From: Gemmatimonadota bacterium
GTDB lineage: Bacteria > Gemmatimonadota > Gemmatimonadetes > Gemmatimonadales > Gemmatimonadaceae
Length of the DNA stretch: 54,878 bases
Assembly: GCA_016871915.1 (NCBI GenBank)
Contig: VHBP01000008.1
Span: forward strand, 1 to 54,878
Direction: 5' to 3'
Shown: positions 1-8,386 of the stretch, one piece after another
Layout of the letters: every line of letters begins with the position of its first letter
How positions within the stretch are numbered: position 1 is the first letter of the stretch
Notes under the pieces: generated by a model
The model's input: only the letters and a program-made list of their open reading frames with translations
Databases searched by the model: none
What the model was told of the DNA's origin: nothing
Program-made: the position numbers and the translations under genes

Positions 1-966
1 GGCGATCCGCACCCCGAGGGCGTGCGCGTGGCGGATGGTCTGCTCGAGTCGCGGGAGCATGTACTCACCGCGGAGCGTGAGCACGGGATCGTCGTAGTCA
101 CCGCCGGGCCGCGCGAGGTCGACCACTGTCGAGAGGGTAGGGACGAACCAGGCGCCCTTCTGCTTCATGAACCGCAAGGTCGAATCGGAGAGGAAGGTCC
201 CATGCTCGATGCTCTTCGCCCCGGCGGCGACCGCGGCATACGCCCCCTCATCTCCGTGGGCATGCGCCATCACCGGGATCCCCTTCGTCGCCGCCTCCTC
301 GACGATCGCCCGCAACTCTGCCTGATCGTAGACCTGCTTTCGCGGGTCGGTGTCCGGAAGGCCGGCGCGCTCGGTGCCGCGCGTCTTGATCCAGTCCACC
401 CCGCGGTCGAGGTTCACGCGCACGAGGGCACGGAGTTGCTCGGGAGTCGTGACGCCATTGGCCAACGCGCCGAGTCGGTTGTCGGCGAGGACGGTCTCCC
501 CGAGGTTCGGCGTGACGAAGACGCCGGCGGCGAGCACATCGGGGGCGAGGATCTGTCCTGCGCGCGCCTGCTCGCGCATCGCGACATCCTGGAAGGCGGG
601 GACGCTCGCCGAGCGGACGGTGGTGACACCGGAGAAGAGGGCGCGCTTGGCGTTCGCGAGGGTCGCGATGTGCGTGTGCGCGTCGATCAGCCCGGGCGCG
701 ACCCAGCGGCCCGCGAGATCGATCACCCGCACGCCGCCGCCACGCGGCAGCGAGAGCTTGGGCGCGATGCGTGTGATCTTCGTCCCCTCGATCACGATCG
801 TCGCGTCGCGAATGACATTGCCGGAGACGCCATCGACGACGTTGGCGTTGATCAGGTAGAGCGGTTGGCGCTCCTGTGCGGTGAGCAGTGCGGCGAGCGG
901 CGCGGTGCCGGCGAGGGCGATGAGCGCCGTGAAGGCGAGTCGGAGCGAGCGGGCGAGCGGTGTCAT
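1..966 (-). CDS. Secreted amidohydrolase, imidazolonepropionase-like (C-terminus beyond window edge)
   Basis: Translating the minus strand from ATG at 966 gives 322 codons without a stop before the window ends. The N-terminus is a signal peptide (MTPLARSLRL followed by a hydrophobic core ending near LTAQ). A short beta domain follows, then the metal-binding strand GLIDAHTHI typical of the amidohydrolase superfamily, and later HAHGDEGA and IEHGTFL, which carry further metal-ligand histidines. Family knowledge suggests a periplasmic metal-dependent hydrolase acting on cyclic amides or dipeptides; the substrate cannot be told. Its ATG overlaps the TGA of the upstream csaA-like gene (ATGA at 966-963), so the two are probably co-translated. 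The C-terminal part of the barrel lies outside the window. Confidence 0.88.
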   Translation of the reverse strand, partial: MTPLARSLRLAFTALIALAGTAPLAALLTAQERQPLYLINANVVDGVSGNVIRDATIVIEGTKITRIAPKLSLPRGGGVRVIDLAGRWVAPGLIDAHTHIATLANAKRALFSGVTTVRSASVPAFQDVAMREQARAGQILAPDVLAAGVFVTPNLGETVLADNRLGALANGVTTPEQLRALVRVNLDRGVDWIKTRGTERAGLPDTDPRKQVYDQAELRAIVEEAATKGIPVMAHAHGDEGAYAAVAAGAKSIEHGTFLSDSTLRFMKQKGAWFVPTLSTVVDLARPGGDYDDPVLTLRGEYMLPRLEQTIRHAHALGVRIA

Positions 967-1295
967 CCGATGCGGGTTCCGTTGGGGACGGGGTGGTCGG
1001 GATTCAGGAGGACGACCTCAGTCGGCCCGGGCATCGCGCCGAGGACGAGGACCTCACTCGTGAATCCCGCGATCTTGCGGGTCCCGATGTTCGTCACGGC
1101 GATCACCTGCCGACCGATGAGGGATTCGGTAGTGTAGTGCGTGGTGATCTGGGCGCTCGAACGGCGTACGCCGAGCTCGGGGCCGAAGTCGATCATGAGC
1201 TGGATCGCCGGCTTTCGCGCCTCCGGGAACGGAGCGGCCTCGAGGACCGTTCCCACTCGCATATCGATCGCGAAGAAGTCATCTGGGGTCGGCAT
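963..1295 (-). CDS. csaA: CsaA-like tRNA-binding domain protein
   Basis: A 110-residue protein made almost wholly of one OB-fold tRNA-binding domain (EMAP/CsaA type). It shows DMRVGTVLEA near the start and IGTRKIAGFTSEVLVLG near the end, the usual CsaA landmarks, and it has the usual CsaA length. CsaA proteins bind tRNA and have been described as export-related chaperones; the exact role here is unknown. No Shine-Dalgarno sequence precedes the ATG. A TACATT box lies 6 bases upstream (1302-1307 on the complement), so the mRNA may be leaderless. The stop overlaps the start of the secreted amidohydrolase. Confidence 0.88.
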   Translation of the reverse strand: MPTPDDFFAIDMRVGTVLEAAPFPEARKPAIQLMIDFGPELGVRRSSAQITTHYTTESLIGRQVIAVTNIGTRKIAGFTSEVLVLGAMPGPTEVVLLNPDHPVPNGTRIG

Positions 1296-1316
1296 CCGAT
1301 TAATGTACGCCTGTTG

Positions 1317-1347
1317 CCTGGTCCCTCCTACCTGGTCCCTGACCCCC
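1317..1347. repeat. Dispersed CCTGGTCCCT / CCCTGACCCC repeat copy
   Basis: The 10-mer CCTGGTCCCT occurs twice, at 1317-1326 and 1331-1340, followed directly by GACCCCC just before the ferredoxin ATG. The tract TCCCTGACCCC matches repeats seen at 27011-27066 (other strand), 30604-30633 and 51866-51891. It fills most of the 53-base gap between divergent genes, so it may have displaced or altered a promoter. Confidence 0.5.
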
Positions 1348-1348
1348 G

Positions 1349-1684
1349 ATGTCTCAATACCAGAAGCATGTGTTCGTCTGCACCGGCGGGAAGACCTGCG
1401 GTTCGCAGGACTCCGCCGCGACCTTCGACTACCTCAAGGGGGCGATCAAGGATGTCGGCCTCGCACAGGAGGTCCGCATCAATCAGTCGGGGTGCATGGG
1501 GCAATGCGGCTTCGGCCCGATGGTCGTCGTCTATCCCGAGAACGTCTGGTATGCCGGGGTCGATCGTGCTGCGGCAGAGACCATCTGCGCTTCGCATCTG
1601 ATCGGTGGCACGCCGGTCGAGGCACATCGCTATCGCCCGGCCCATGCGGGGGATCACAAGAAGCCGAAGGATCCCGCGGTCTGA
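1349..1684 (+). CDS. Thioredoxin-like [2Fe-2S] ferredoxin, first of a tandem pair
   Basis: A 111-residue protein of the thioredoxin-fold 2Fe-2S ferredoxin type. Cysteines at C11 and C17 (CTGGKTC) and C49 and C53 (SGCMGQC) form the expected four-ligand set, followed by the GFGPMVVVYPE strand seen in this family. Such proteins are soluble electron carriers, and related domains occur in NADH dehydrogenase NuoE and hydrogenases. The stop TGA overlaps the ATG of the second ferredoxin (TGATG at 1682-1686), so the two are translationally coupled. The tail is rich in His, Lys and Pro. The redox partner is unknown. Confidence 0.85.
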   Translation: MSQYQKHVFVCTGGKTCGSQDSAATFDYLKGAIKDVGLAQEVRINQSGCMGQCGFGPMVVVYPENVWYAGVDRAAAETICASHLIGGTPVEAHRYRPAHAGDHKKPKDPAV

Positions 1685-2016
1685 TGCGACCGGAGGAGCG
1701 GCCGCCGGTGATGGATCCCTACCGGCGGCACATCGTCGTCTGCACCGGGGGGTACTGCTCGAGCAATCGCGCGGGACGTGCGCTCTACGCACAGCTCGCG
1801 CGACTCCTGCATCGCGAGGGGCTCCTCTTCGGCCCGTCGCGCGTGAAGCGCAGCGAGGTCCCCTGCCTCGGCGTCTGTGCCGGGGGGCCGATCGTCGTGG
1901 TCTACCCCGAAGGGGTCTGGTATGCCCACGTCACGCCGGTGCTCCTCGAGCGAATCGTCGTGGAACACCTACGCGATGGACGTGAGGTGAGCGAGGCGGT
2001 CTTCCACCGCCTCTGA
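1684..2016 (+). CDS. Thioredoxin-like [2Fe-2S] ferredoxin, second of a tandem pair
   Basis: A 110-residue paralogue of the preceding gene. Cysteines are C20 and C25 (CTGGYC) and C61 and C65 (PCLGVC), followed by GPIVVVYPEGVWYA. The first pair is spaced C-x4-C, not C-x5-C as in the upstream copy, so the two clusters may differ in potential or partner. I chose ATG at 1684 because it overlaps the upstream stop and brings the first cysteine to the usual distance from the N-terminus. A longer open frame upstream is an antisense or out-of-frame shadow. It ends 12 bases before the convergent htpX stop. Confidence 0.83.
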   Translation: MRPEERPPVMDPYRRHIVVCTGGYCSSNRAGRALYAQLARLLHREGLLFGPSRVKRSEVPCLGVCAGGPIVVVYPEGVWYAHVTPVLLERIVVEHLRDGREVSEAVFHRL

Positions 2017-2028
2017 GTCCACGCGCGA

Positions 2029-2871
2029 TCAGCGCCCCATGAGGCGCGCGACGCGCTCCTCGGTCGCCGGATGCGTCGAGAAGAGGGAGGAGAGTCCCCC
2101 ACGCACACCGGCGAGCGGATTCACCATCGCGAGCGGCGCGACCGCCGGCGAGACCTGCATCGGGATCCGCTTGGAGTAGGCGTCGAGCTTCCGCAGCGCG
2201 TTCGCGAGCCCGTGCGGGCGGCCCGCGATCTCCGCTCCCACCGCATCGGCTTTGTACTCGCGCTGGCGGCTGATCGCGAACTGGATCAGCATCGCCGCGA
2301 TCGGCCCGATGATGATGCCAATGAGCGCCGCGGCCGGGTGCCCGCGCTCATCGTCATTCGAGCGACCACCCCCGAACATGAGCCCCCACTGCGCGATGTT
2401 CGCGAGCGTGGAGATCGCACCCGCGAAGGTCGCGGTGATCGTCTGCAGGAGCATGTCGCGGTTCTTGATATGCGCGAGCTCGTGCGCGATGACCCCCTCG
2501 AGCTCCTCGCGATCGACCAAGCGCATGAGTCCCTCAGTGACGCAGACCACCGCATGCTCGGGGTTCCGGCCCGTCGCGAAGGCGTTGGGCTGTTCGTGCG
2601 GCGCCACGGCGACGGTCGGCATCGGGAGACCGGCGCGCTGCCGCAGCCGGTCGACCATGTCGTAGAGCTCTGGGGCCTGTGCGCGGTCGATGATCTGCGC
2701 GCGGTACGACCGGAGGACCATCGAGGCCGAGTTCCAGTACATGAAGACGTTCATGCCGGCCGCGAGGACCAGTGCCATCACCATCCCCGATTGACCCCCG
2801 AGCGCACCGCCGACCGACGCGAAGAGCGCCGTGAGACCGGCCATGAGCAGGAAGACCTTCAGGTTGTTCAT
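2029..2871 (-). CDS. htpX: HtpX-type membrane zinc metallopeptidase (M48)
   Basis: A 280-residue M48 protease. It begins with MNNLKVFLLM, has two hydrophobic N-terminal segments, and carries the zinc motif HELAHIKNRD with the catalytic Glu; a second pair of hydrophobic segments follows. HtpX is an inner-membrane protease that degrades misfolded membrane proteins, with its active site on the cytosolic side. The start at 2871 was chosen over an in-frame ATG at 2925 because MNNLKVF is the usual HtpX start and a GGAG precedes it. A TATCGT box at 2931-2936 (complement) could be the -10 element, giving a leader of about 55 bases. Confidence 0.93.
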   Translation of the reverse strand: MNNLKVFLLMAGLTALFASVGGALGGQSGMVMALVLAAGMNVFMYWNSASMVLRSYRAQIIDRAQAPELYDMVDRLRQRAGLPMPTVAVAPHEQPNAFATGRNPEHAVVCVTEGLMRLVDREELEGVIAHELAHIKNRDMLLQTITATFAGAISTLANIAQWGLMFGGGRSNDDERGHPAAALIGIIIGPIAAMLIQFAISRQREYKADAVGAEIAGRPHGLANALRKLDAYSKRIPMQVSPAVAPLAMVNPLAGVRGGLSSLFSTHPATEERVARLMGR

Positions 2872-2970
2872 TGCAGACTCCGACGAAAAGGGCAGGGTGC
2901 ACCCGCCACTTTGGCGGGGCGACATGGGACACGATACTCAGGAGGTGCAAGCCGTGTGCCAGGGGACTTA

Positions 2971-3057
2971 TGCTGAAGGCTAAAGGCTAGAAGCTGAAAG
3001 TTAGACAGCAATAGGTCTCGCTGTGAGCCTCCAGCCTCCAGCTTTCAGCCTCCCCCT
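2971..3057. repeat. Imperfect inverted repeat of GGCTGAAAGCTGGAGGCT type
   Basis: GCTGAAAG at 2993-3000 pairs perfectly with CTTTCAGC at 3042-3049. A smaller ACAGC/GCTGT pair (3005-3009 with 3020-3024) nests in the loop. The arms are themselves short direct repeats: GCTGAAGGCTAAAGGCTAG on the left, and AGCCTCCAGCCTCCAG on the right. It lies in the divergent gap between htpX and the acyl-CoA ligase. It looks like a REP-like intergenic repeat, not a terminator. Confidence 0.45.
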
Positions 3058-3073
3058 CAGCCCTCCCGCGCTC

Positions 3074-3079
3074 TATACT
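3074..3079 (+). promoter_or_regulatory. Candidate -10 box TATACT for the acyl-CoA ligase gene
   Basis: TATACT lies 29 bases before the ATG. It is followed by GAGG at 3098-3101, which is spaced 7 bases from the start as a ribosome binding site. No good -35 hexamer is visible 16-18 bases upstream. Confidence 0.4.
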
Positions 3080-3108
3080 CTGCCCAATCCCCCACCCGAG
3101 GTCCCGCC

Positions 3109-4776
3109 ATGGCCCCGAAGAAGCTCATCCTCGACTATGTCTACGAGAAGGAGTCGGCGCACCCCGACCGCGTCTACCTGACCCAGCCGGTCGGGGGCGG
3201 GAAGGTCATCGACTATACCTGGCGTCAGGTCCTCGACGAGGCGCGGCGGATGGCGGCGCACCTCCGGAGCCTCGGCCTCCAGCCGGGCGACCGGGTGGCG
3301 ATGCTCTCCAAGAACTGCGCGCACTTCTTCATGGCGGAGCTGGCCATCTGGATGGGAGGATTCACCACCGTCGCGATCTTCCCGACCGAGAAGGCCGACA
3401 CCATCGCCTACATCCTCGAGCACAGCGAGGCGAAAGCGATCTTCATCGGGAAGCTCGACGCTGGGTGGGAGGCGCAGCTGCAGGGCGTCCCAGACGCGAT
3501 GCACCGACTGAGCTTCCCGCTCGCGCCCCAGGTCATCGGCACCGCGTGGGATCAGGTCGTCGCGACGGTCGCGCCCCTCGGCGGGCAGCCAGCCCGTGCG
3601 GCCGAGGACCTCGCCCTGCTCCTCTACACGAGTGGATCGACTGGCACGCCGAAGGGGGTGATGCACGACTTCGGGCACATCACAGCGGCCGCGGAGGGGA
3701 TCATGCGCGGCATCGACTTCTCGCCTGAGGATCGCGCCCTCTCGTATCTCCCGCTCGCGCATGTCTTCGAGCGCGCGTATATCGAATGTGCCTCGTTCGT
3801 GGCCGGCGGCCACATCTTCTTCGCCGAGGCGCTCGACACCTTCGTCGCGGACATCCAGCGCGCGCGCCCGACGATCTTCATCTCGGTCCCGCGTCTCTGG
3901 CTGAAGTTCCAGCAGGGAGTCTTCGCGAAGATGCCGGCGCAGAAGCTCGATAGCCTGCTGCGCATCCCGCTCCTGAACAAGCTGATCGGGAAGAAGGTCC
4001 TCACCGGACTCGGGCTCGACCAGGTGCGACTCGCCGGCTCCGGTTCGGCGCCGATCCCGGCGGAGCTCATCGCCTGGTATCGCCGACTCGGGCTCAACCT
4101 CCTCGAGGGGTACGCGATGAGCGAGGACTTCGCGTACAGCCATCTCTCCACGCAGACACATAAGCTCCCCGGCTACGTCGGCGTGCCCTATCCCGACGTC
4201 GCGGTGCGGATCAGCGAGGACGGGGAGGTGCTCATCAAGTCGCCGGGGTGCATGGTCGGCTACTACAAGCTCCCCGAGCTCACGGCGGAGTCGTTCACCG
4301 CGGACGGGTTCTTCCGCACCGGTGACCGTGGCGAGCGGCGTCCTGATGGGTTGCTTCGGATCACCGGGCGCGTGAAGGAGCTCTTCAAGACGGCGAAGGG
4401 GAAGTACGTGGCGCCGGCGCCGATCGAGAACTTCATCAACGAGCACGAGGCGATCGAGCTCTCGTGCGTGAGTGGCGTTGGGCAACCCGCGGCATACGCG
4501 ATCATCGTACTCGCTGAGCACCTGCGCCCGAAGATGAAGGATCCGGCGGTGCGCGCCGAACTCGATCGGACGCTGACCGAGTGGCTCGCGGTCGTGAATC
4601 GTCATGTGTCGGAGTACGAGCGACTCCAGATGTTCGTCGTCGCGGCGGAACCCTGGTCGATCGAATCGGAGACCCTGACCCCGACGATGAAGATCAAGCG
4701 GGCCCGCATCGAGGCGATGGCGGCGCCGTATGTCGACGGGTGGTATGCCGCTGGGCAGCCCGTCATCTGGCAGTGA
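3109..4776 (+). CDS. AMP-forming acyl-CoA ligase (long-chain fatty-acid-CoA ligase type)
   Basis: A 555-residue ANL-superfamily enzyme. The P-loop-like A3 motif LLLYTSGSTGTPKGV starts near residue 171. Later motifs include a GYAMSED block (the usual YGxTE region), GFFRTGDRGE, and a C-terminal hinge RITGRVKELFKTAKGKYVAP containing the probable catalytic lysine. It would activate a carboxylic acid, probably a fatty acid, to acyl-AMP and then acyl-CoA. GAGG precedes the ATG. The chain-length specificity cannot be read from sequence. A small gene of unknown function follows 9 bases downstream. Confidence 0.9.
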   Translation: MAPKKLILDYVYEKESAHPDRVYLTQPVGGGKVIDYTWRQVLDEARRMAAHLRSLGLQPGDRVAMLSKNCAHFFMAELAIWMGGFTTVAIFPTEKADTIAYILEHSEAKAIFIGKLDAGWEAQLQGVPDAMHRLSFPLAPQVIGTAWDQVVATVAPLGGQPARAAEDLALLLYTSGSTGTPKGVMHDFGHITAAAEGIMRGIDFSPEDRALSYLPLAHVFERAYIECASFVAGGHIFFAEALDTFVADIQRARPTIFISVPRLWLKFQQGVFAKMPAQKLDSLLRIPLLNKLIGKKVLTGLGLDQVRLAGSGSAPIPAELIAWYRRLGLNLLEGYAMSEDFAYSHLSTQTHKLPGYVGVPYPDVAVRISEDGEVLIKSPGCMVGYYKLPELTAESFTADGFFRTGDRGERRPDGLLRITGRVKELFKTAKGKYVAPAPIENFINEHEAIELSCVSGVGQPAAYAIIVLAEHLRPKMKDPAVRAELDRTLTEWLAVVNRHVSEYERLQMFVVAAEPWSIESETLTPTMKIKRARIEAMAAPYVDGWYAAGQPVIWQ

Positions 4777-4785
4777 GCTGAGCCG

Positions 4786-5121
4786 TTGCCCTCGTCCTTC
4801 GATGGGCGCCGTGAGCTCTTCGATGCCGCCAAGAAGTTCCTCCTCGAGGCGCCGGCGAAGGCCGCGGCGCCCGCGCCGGTCGCGTCGGACGACTTCGATC
4901 CGCCGCGCCTGACCCTTGCCGCTTTGGAGAAGATCTCGATGTCCCGTTCCCGTGAGCGCATCCTGTCCAACCTTGAGGAGCTCTACCGCGAGGCGTTCCA
5001 GCGCGCGGCGGAGTCAGAGGATGTCGCGCAGAAGGTGTCGCTCGACTTCGCGTATCGTCGCGAGCAGTTGTATCTCGAGGTCCTGCTCGATGTGCGGGAT
5101 GCATTGGAGCGGCGCGGCTGA
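4786..5121 (+). CDS. Small protein of unknown function
   Basis: A 111-residue open frame starting at TTG, 9 bases after the ligase stop. The N-terminal part (FDGRRELFDAAKKFLLEAP) is amphipathic, an Ala/Pro linker follows, and the C-terminal 60 residues are predicted mainly helical with many Arg/Glu, as in a coiled-coil or helical hairpin. An alternative ATG start at 4939, preceded by GGAG, would keep only the helical half. I recognise no family. Position and strand suggest co-transcription with the ligase, but no functional link can be drawn. Confidence 0.5.
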   Translation: MPSSFDGRRELFDAAKKFLLEAPAKAAAPAPVASDDFDPPRLTLAALEKISMSRSRERILSNLEELYREAFQRAAESEDVAQKVSLDFAYRREQLYLEVLLDVRDALERRG

Positions 5122-5151
5122 GCGTCGTCTCCCTGTGACGTGGCGGTCCTG

Positions 5152-5391
5152 ATGATACCGGTTCTGATCGTGAATGCGCGGATCGCCACCGGTGATCCGC
5201 GTCGACCGTGGGCGGATGCGGCGGTGTGCGATGGTCCGACGGTGCTGGCGATCGGCTCCAGTGCGGAGCTTCGAAAGCGATTCGGTGCAGAGGTCCGAGT
5301 GGTCGACGCGAAGGGCGCCGAGATCGAGCCTGGCGATGCGGCTTCGTTGGCTTCGGTCATCGAGGCGCGGTCATCTGAGGCGCTGCCGTGA
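5152..5391 (+). CDS. Short amidohydrolase-like beta-domain protein without catalytic barrel
   Basis: A 79-residue protein (83 from an alternative GTG at 5140). Its sequence (LIVNARIATGDPRRPWADA, then VLAIGSSAELRKRFG and VVDAKGAEIEPG) closely resembles the N-terminal beta-sandwich of cytosolic amidohydrolases. The next expected element, the HxH metal strand of the barrel, never appears: the frame runs into GDAASLASVIEAR and stops. It is either a relic of a deleted amidohydrolase or a small free-standing domain. The end overlaps the GTG of the methyltransferase (GTGA at 5388-5391), so it may still be translated for coupling. Confidence 0.55.
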   Translation: MIPVLIVNARIATGDPRRPWADAAVCDGPTVLAIGSSAELRKRFGAEVRVVDAKGAEIEPGDAASLASVIEARSSEALP

Positions 5392-6098
5392 CCGATCTGA
5401 TCGCCCTCGACGGCCCCGCCTTCGAATTCGCCGCGCTCGAGCGGGCCCGCCATTACGGACGCGCCATCGCGCGCGAGTTCGCGATCGAACTGTGTGGACG
5501 CGTCCTCGAGGTCGGTGCGGGGGTCGGCCAGATGTCGCGGGTCTTCGCCGACATGCAGGGGGTGCGAGAGCTTATCGCGCTGGAGCCGGAGGAGGCGTTC
5601 GCCCCGGCCTTTCGTGCGCGTGTCCCCGACGTTCGTCTCATCCAAGGGACGACGGCGACACTCGATGCCGGAGAGCACTTCGACGCGGCGGTGATGATCA
5701 ATGTCTTGGAGCACATCCCCGATCATGTCGGGACGCTCCGGGAGCTCCGACCACATCTCCATCCCCGCGCACCGCTCTGCCTACTCGTCCCAGCGCGTCC
5801 TGAGCTCTATGCCGCGATCGACGCTCGGTTCGGGCATGTGCGCCGGTACACCAAGCCAGTGCTCCGTCAGGTGCTTGAAGAGGCTGGCTACACGGTGGCG
5901 CGCCTGCACTACTTCAACGCGATCGGCTACGCTCTCTGGTATCTCAACTTCACACTGCGCGGGGCGACGACCTTCAACCCGACTCTCGTCGGGGCGTTCG
6001 ATAGCACGGTCTTCCGGGCGGTGAACTGGGTAGAGACGCACATCGCGCGGCCACCGATCGGGCAGAGTCTGATCGCGGTGGCCTATCCCGCCAACTGA
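5388..6098 (+). CDS. Class I SAM-dependent methyltransferase
   Basis: A 236-residue Rossmann-fold methyltransferase. Motif I is RVLEVGAGVGQMS near residue 37, an acidic residue ends strand 2 (ALEPEE), and the post-motif block is FDAAVMINVLEHIPDH. The RPHLHPRAPLCLLVPARPELY segment is typical of Methyltransf_11/23 enzymes acting on small molecules or lipids. The C-terminal part (YFNAIGYALWYLNFTL) resembles enzymes of cell-surface glycan or lipid modification. The substrate is unknown. The GTG start overlaps the upstream stop. Confidence 0.82.
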   Translation: MTDLIALDGPAFEFAALERARHYGRAIAREFAIELCGRVLEVGAGVGQMSRVFADMQGVRELIALEPEEAFAPAFRARVPDVRLIQGTTATLDAGEHFDAAVMINVLEHIPDHVGTLRELRPHLHPRAPLCLLVPARPELYAAIDARFGHVRRYTKPVLRQVLEEAGYTVARLHYFNAIGYALWYLNFTLRGATTFNPTLVGAFDSTVFRAVNWVETHIARPPIGQSLIAVAYPAN

Positions 6099-6110
6099 CG
6101 GGTGGCGGGG

Positions 6111-8219
6111 CTAGTACCCCGCCACCTCCTCGTACGCCTTCACGAAGTCCGCCACCTGCGGGAGGATCTCATCCTCCAGGCTCGGCGCGTAGCCCACGAA
6201 GGTATCGGTGCTCGCCACGCGCTTGACCGGCGCATCGAGCCAGGCGAAGCAGTCGTCCGCGATGCGCGCGGCGATCTCAGCCCCGTATCCCCATGAGATC
6301 GAATCCTCATACGCGACGATCACGCGGCCGGTCTTCTTGGCCGAGGCGTAGACCGTCTCCTGATCCCAGGGCAAGAGGGTGCGGAGGTCGATCACCTCGA
6401 CCGTGAGCCCCCGCTCCTCCTCGACCTGCTTCGCCGCTACGAGCGCGCGCTGCACCGTCGCACCGTACGTCACGACCGTCACGTCCGACCCCTCCTTGAC
6501 GATCTTCGCCTTGCCGAAGGGGATCATGAAGTTCGGCCCAGGATACGCGGCCTTGTTGTAGGTCTGCCGATAGAGGTGCTTGTGCTCGAGGAAGATCACC
6601 GGATCCTCGGAGCGGATTGCGGTGCGCAGCAACCCGTTGGCATCGAGCGCCGTGCTCGGGCAGACGACGCGGAGCCCGGGGCAGTGCGTGAAGAGCGAGG
6701 CCCCGGTCTGCGAGTGATAGATCGCCCCGCGGATGTAGCCGCCATACGTGGTGCGCACGACGACCGGCGCGGCGAATTGATTGTTGGAGCGCCAGCGCAT
6801 CGTCGCGAGCTCATCGCGCAGCTGCATGTAGGCGGGCCAGATGTAGTCGAAGAACTGGATCTCGACCACAGGCTTGAACCCACGGAGCGCCATCCCGATC
6901 GCACGCCCGATGATGTTCGCCTCGGCGAGCGGCGAGTTGTACACGCGCGTCCCACCGAACTCCTTCTGGAGTCCCCAGGTCACCTTGAAGACGCCGCCTT
7001 TCCCCTTGACCTTGCCGAGGTACTCCTCGCGCGAGACGTCGGCGACATCCTCACCGAAGACGACGATCCGCCCATCGCGCCGCATCTCGTCCTTCATGCA
7101 GGCGTTGAGGAGATCGACCATCGTCGTGGGCTCCCCGCTGAACTGCGGGTCGTCCTCGGTGTCGAACTGCTCGCTCGTCGGATCGACATCCGGCGAGTAG
7201 ACGGCGAAGGTCGCGGTCTCCGGCGCGGGCTGCGGCTGCGTCAATGCGTCATCAGTGGCCGCGAGGACCTCGGCATCCACCGATGCCTGGATCGCCTCGA
7301 TCTCGGCGGCGGTCGCATGGCCCTCATCCACGAGCCACTTGGGGAAGTGCGTGATCGGGTCGCGCGCCGCATCGGCGTCCCGCTCAGCGTCGGGACGGTA
7401 CATCACCTCGTCGTCGGAGAGGGAGTGCGAGTAGGGACGGATCACCTTGGCGTGCACGAGCGCTGGGCCCTTCCGCTCGCGCGCGTAGGCGACCGCCTTC
7501 TGCAGGACCTCGTAGGAGGTGAGGAGATCGCAGCCATCGACTTCCTGGATGAAGAAGTTCGGGAAGCCGCTCACGAGCTTGGAGATCGAACCGCCGGCGG
7601 TGTTCACCTCGACCGGCACAGAGATGGCGTAGCCGTTGTCCTCGACGAGATAGACGACCGGGAGCTTGAGGTTCGCCGCGGTGTTGAGCGACTCCCAGAA
7701 CTCGCCCTCGGAGGTCGTGCCGTCCCCGGTCGAGACGAAGACCACCTCGTCGGACTTGAAACCATCCGCAATTCCAAGCGCCTTGGCGCGCACCACCGCC
7801 TCGGCGGAGCCGACGGCCTGGAGGAACTGCGTCCCGGTCGGGGAGGAGGCGGAGACGATGTTGGTCTTCTTGTGGCCCCAGTGGGAGGGCATCTGCCGCC
7901 CGCCGGAGTTGGGGTCGATCGCCGCGCCGACGGCGGAATAGAGCATCTCGGCCGCGGTCATCCCGAGCTGGAGGCAGAGGGCGCGGTCCCGATAGTAGGT
8001 GTAGAACCAGTCGTGCCCGGGTTTGAAGACCATCCCGGCGGCGACGAGCACCGCCTCGTGGCCCGCGCCGGAGATCTGGAAGAAGATCTTGTTCTGCCGC
8101 TTGAGCTGGATCTCCTTGTCGTCCACGCGGCGCGACAGGAGCATCGTGCGATACGCGGCGAGGAGCTGATCCTTGGAAAGACCGAGGGTCGAGCGACGGG
8201 CCTTGGCGGAGGTGGCCAT
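6111..8219 (-). CDS. Fused alpha-beta 2-oxoacid dehydrogenase E1 (branched-chain type)
   Basis: A 702-residue fusion of both E1 subunits. Residues 1 to about 330 are the alpha part, with the thiamine diphosphate motif [15 protein letters not shown] ending in EDN, and the phosphorylation-loop-like [14 protein letters not shown] Pro/Ala/Gln-rich linker (QPQPAPETA) follows. Residues from about 365 form the beta part ([56 protein letters not shown]). It would decarboxylate branched-chain 2-oxoacids and pass the acyl group to a lipoyl E2 that is not in this window. Single-chain E1 proteins of this kind are known in several phyla. It is transcribed alone, with a hairpin-rich gap upstream. Confidence 0.93.
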   Translation of the reverse strand: MATSAKARRSTLGLSKDQLLAAYRTMLLSRRVDDKEIQLKRQNKIFFQISGAGHEAVLVAAGMVFKPGHDWFYTYYRDRALCLQLGMTAAEMLYSAVGAAIDPNSGGRQMPSHWGHKKTNIVSASSPTGTQFLQAVGSAEAVVRAKALGIADGFKSDEVVFVSTGDGTTSEGEFWESLNTAANLKLPVVYLVEDNGYAISVPVEVNTAGGSISKLVSGFPNFFIQEVDGCDLLTSYEVLQKAVAYARERKGPALVHAKVIRPYSHSLSDDEVMYRPDAERDADAARDPITHFPKWLVDEGHATAAEIEAIQASVDAEVLAATDDALTQPQPAPETATFAVYSPDVDPTSEQFDTEDDPQFSGEPTTMVDLLNACMKDEMRRDGRIVVFGEDVADVSREEYLGKVKGKGGVFKVTWGLQKEFGGTRVYNSPLAEANIIGRAIGMALRGFKPVVEIQFFDYIWPAYMQLRDELATMRWRSNNQFAAPVVVRTTYGGYIRGAIYHSQTGASLFTHCPGLRVVCPSTALDANGLLRTAIRSEDPVIFLEHKHLYRQTYNKAAYPGPNFMIPFGKAKIVKEGSDVTVVTYGATVQRALVAAKQVEEERGLTVEVIDLRTLLPWDQETVYASAKKTGRVIVAYEDSISWGYGAEIAARIADDCFAWLDAPVKRVASTDTFVGYAPSLEDEILPQVADFVKAYEEVAGY

Positions 8220-8386
8220 CGGGGGATACCGGCTGACGGGACGGACGCGACCGCCCTCGAGGGAGGAGGGCTCGGTCTGGAGACCGAAAAAGTTAGCATC
8301 GCGACGGGGCCTCGCGAGCGGGGGGCGGGGGACTCTTGCGCCCTTTCACGTGACGCTGCACTTCTAGGAGCGTCATACCTGCAGGA

